A stretch of 64,000 nt of DNA from Shinella zoogloeoides. GTDB lineage: Bacteria > Pseudomonadota > Alphaproteobacteria > Rhizobiales > Rhizobiaceae. Below, piece after piece: positions 62,436-64,000 of this stretch (positions are counted from its first letter, which is position 1; each line of letters opens with the position of its first letter). Both the position numbers and the translations under genes were made by a program. The stretch covers positions 310,001-374,000 of the forward strand of contig NZ_QNUJ01000002.1 of the NCBI RefSeq assembly GCF_003574625.1. The letters are read 5' to 3'. The notes beneath the pieces are model-generated. The model did no database searches, had not been told where the DNA came from, and saw only the letters and a list, made by a program, of their open reading frames with translations.

Positions 62436-63488
62436 CTAAGACGGACGCCGGGCGGGAACCGGCACATCCTTGAGATTGTCGTTGGCCCAGGTCCTGATCG
62501 CACGGACCTCGCCGGGAATCTCGTCCTTCAGATAGCTCTCGTGGCCCGGCAGGCCCATGGGGTAAAGCGCATCCCGGCTTGCCTCATAGGCCGCGCTCTT
62601 GTCGGTGCACAGGCGGATGCGCATGTCCTCCGGCTGCAGATCGCCCCGGTTCTTCAGGTCCTCAAGGCGCCCCGCGCCGCTCGCAAGGCGCCCGTCGAAG
62701 GCCTGCGTCAGATATTGCGCCGAACGTTCGTTGCGCTCGCGCTCGGTCGTCGCCCCCATCATGACGACCATGACGCGCTTTCCGTTGCGCGTGGCGAGCC
62801 CGACATAATTCCGGCCGGAGGCACAGAGAAAGCCGGTCTTCATGCCGATCGTGCCGCTGAAACGCGTCAGCAGCAGGTTGTTCGACTTGATCTCCTTGCC
62901 GTCGATCGTCACCGCGGCCGCCTGGAAGAAGCGGCTATATTCGGGAAAGGCCCGGTCCACTTCCAGTCCCAGCAGCGCGAGGTCGCGCGCGGTCGTATAG
63001 TTGGTCTTGTCGAAAAGCCCGTTCGGATTGGAAAAATGCGTGCCGGTCATGCCGAGGCGCGCGGCCGCATCGTTCATCCGCTGGACGAAGGCCTTCTCGT
63101 CGGGCACCACCGCTTCGGCAAGCGCCACGGCGACGTCGTTGGCCGAGGCGGTCAGCATGGCGAAGAGCGCGTCTTCCAGCGTCATGGTCCGCCCGAGGGT
63201 GAGGCCGGATTCCAGGAACGCCTGCTTCGTCGCATTGCGGGTCATGGTGACGGGGGTGGCAAGATTCACCTCGCCGGCCCGGATGGCCTCGAACACCACG
63301 AAGGCGGTCATGAGCTTGGTCGTCGAGGCGGGATACCAGGGCGCGCCCGCCTCTTCCTGATAGAGCACCTGATGGTTCCCGGCATCCACCACGAGCACGG
63401 GCGTGGCATGCGCCGGGGCTGCGAGCAGAAGGGATGCGATGAACGCCAGTCGTGTCCATGGCCGTCCGGCCGTCGGGGTCTTGATCAT
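62436..63488 (-). CDS. D-alanyl-D-alanine carboxypeptidase (S11, DacF/PBP5-type)
   Basis: This 350-residue protein has a signal peptide (AHA cleavage near 28) and the three S11 motifs: S55-T-T-K58, S115-A-N117 and KTG in GMKTGF. It trims pentapeptide stems of peptidoglycan in the periplasm. It lacks the long beta-rich C-terminal domain of PBP5 and ends PVPARRPS. Confidence 0.92.
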   Translation of the reverse strand: MIKTPTAGRPWTRLAFIASLLLAAPAHATPVLVVDAGNHQVLYQEEAGAPWYPASTTKLMTAFVVFEAIRAGEVNLATPVTMTRNATKQAFLESGLTLGRTMTLEDALFAMLTASANDVAVALAEAVVPDEKAFVQRMNDAAARLGMTGTHFSNPNGLFDKTNYTTARDLALLGLEVDRAFPEYSRFFQAAAVTIDGKEIKSNNLLLTRFSGTIGMKTGFLCASGRNYVGLATRNGKRVMVVMMGATTERERNERSAQYLTQAFDGRLASGAGRLEDLKNRGDLQPEDMRIRLCTDKSAAYEASRDALYPMGLPGHESYLKDEIPGEVRAIRTWANDNLKDVPVPARRPS

Positions 63489-63681
63489 GCGCCAGTCTCC
63501 GGAGGAAGGCCCCTAATGCCATGAGGCGCGGCCGGAAGACAAGCATTTAGGTCGGTAAAGATGTCGCGGCTACCCGCTCACGTTCGCCTCTGCATTCTCC
63601 ACAGCCTTTTCCTCCGGGCGGCATGATGCCGCCACGATCCGGGCCCAAGGCGCGGAGTGACATGCATCTGACAGGCCCTTC

Positions 63682-64000
63682 ATGCTCGATTTCGATACCG
63701 ATCTGTTTCTGCTCCTGAATGCCGGCACAACGCCGAATACGGTTGTCGCGTGGCTCGCGATCTTCATCGCGAAGTTCGTCATTCTGGTCATTCCGCTTTA
63801 TCTCGCCTGGCTGTGGATCGCGGGCGGCCGGCGCAACCGGCTGACGGCCGTCGCCCTCGTTCTCGCCTTCCTGCTGGCAATCTTGCTGAGCTATCTCATC
63901 GGGCTCGTCGCCTTCCGGCCGCGTCCCTTCATGGCCGGCGTCGGGCATGCGCTGGTCGAGCACCGGCCGAACGGCTCCTTCCCGAGCAATCACGGCCTTG
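63682..64000 (+). CDS. PAP2 family phosphatase (undecaprenyl-diphosphatase type), 3' truncated by window edge
   Basis: About 106 residues of a membrane PAP2 phosphatase are seen. The protein begins MLDFDTDLFLLLN, has two membrane segments, and carries FRPRPF and SFPSNHG, the first two of three PAP2 catalytic motifs. Family members such as BcrC recycle undecaprenyl diphosphate, but a broader lipid phosphatase role is possible. The rest lies beyond the window. Confidence 0.85.
   Translation, partial: MLDFDTDLFLLLNAGTTPNTVVAWLAIFIAKFVILVIPLYLAWLWIAGGRRNRLTAVALVLAFLLAILLSYLIGLVAFRPRPFMAGVGHALVEHRPNGSFPSNHGL

Overview
This 64 kb window is GC-rich and densely coded, and reads as chromosome or chromid sequence of a Rhizobiaceae-type alphaproteobacterium. 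The evidence for that is a eukaryote-like glutamine synthetase II behind a sigma-54 promoter, an RpiR-type inositol regulator, a DUF982 protein, RIME-like palindromic repeats, many solute-uptake ABC systems, and a chemoreceptor ending in a WEEF tether. The genus is not determinable by eye. I see no rRNA, tRNA, CRISPR array, prophage or insertion sequence.

Layout. 1-7198: end of a leucyl aminopeptidase gene, a proline-iminopeptidase-like hydrolase and a complete peptide-type ABC transporter. 7232-28122: a large inositol-type catabolic island with iolD, iolG, an RpiR regulator (iolR), iolE, three more Gfo/Idh/MocA dehydrogenases, a six-gene operon (aldehyde dehydrogenase, HpcH/HpaI aldolase, 2-hydroxyacid dehydrogenase, sugar ABC transporter), a second sugar ABC transporter apparently headed by a PhyH-type dioxygenase, and a LysR regulator. 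28200-31945: BASS symporter, small-molecule kinase, EamA exporter and AraC regulator. 32088-35195: glnII, a PLP sulfhydrylase/lyase with a divergent Lrp regulator, and a 3' fragment of etfA. 35495-39257: Asp/Glu racemase plus polar amino-acid ABC transporter. 39618-44902: secreted protein, amidase, LysR, CbpM/CbpA chaperone pair, bestrophin. 45084-50534: trimethylamine/histamine-dehydrogenase-like flavoprotein, LLM oxidoreductase, chemoreceptor. 50717-54543: iron-type ABC transporter with its binding protein divergent from permease and ATPase. 54584-57233: AraC regulator, cytochrome P450 and 2Fe-2S ferredoxin. 57411-64000: ClC channel, four small proteins, AzlCD exporter, secreted protein, D,D-carboxypeptidase and a PAP2 phosphatase running off the end.

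The most interesting region is 7.2-28 kb. Six promoter regions there share a TTGCAA/TTGCAATA-type element, upstream of iolD, between the first Gfo/Idh/MocA gene and iolG, upstream of iolR, upstream of the aldehyde-dehydrogenase operon, between a Gfo pair and iolE, and upstream of the PhyH gene. This looks like one regulon, probably under the resident RpiR regulator. The regulon has iolD, iolE and iolG but no iolB, iolC, iolJ or iolA in the window. It has instead a pyruvate-type aldolase, a hydroxyacid dehydrogenase, an aldehyde dehydrogenase and a dioxygenase. My hypothesis is that it takes up and degrades modified inositols (O-methylated or other stereoisomers), with removal of the modification and a partly different lower pathway. 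Functions are assigned by family recognition from sequence alone and no database search was run.
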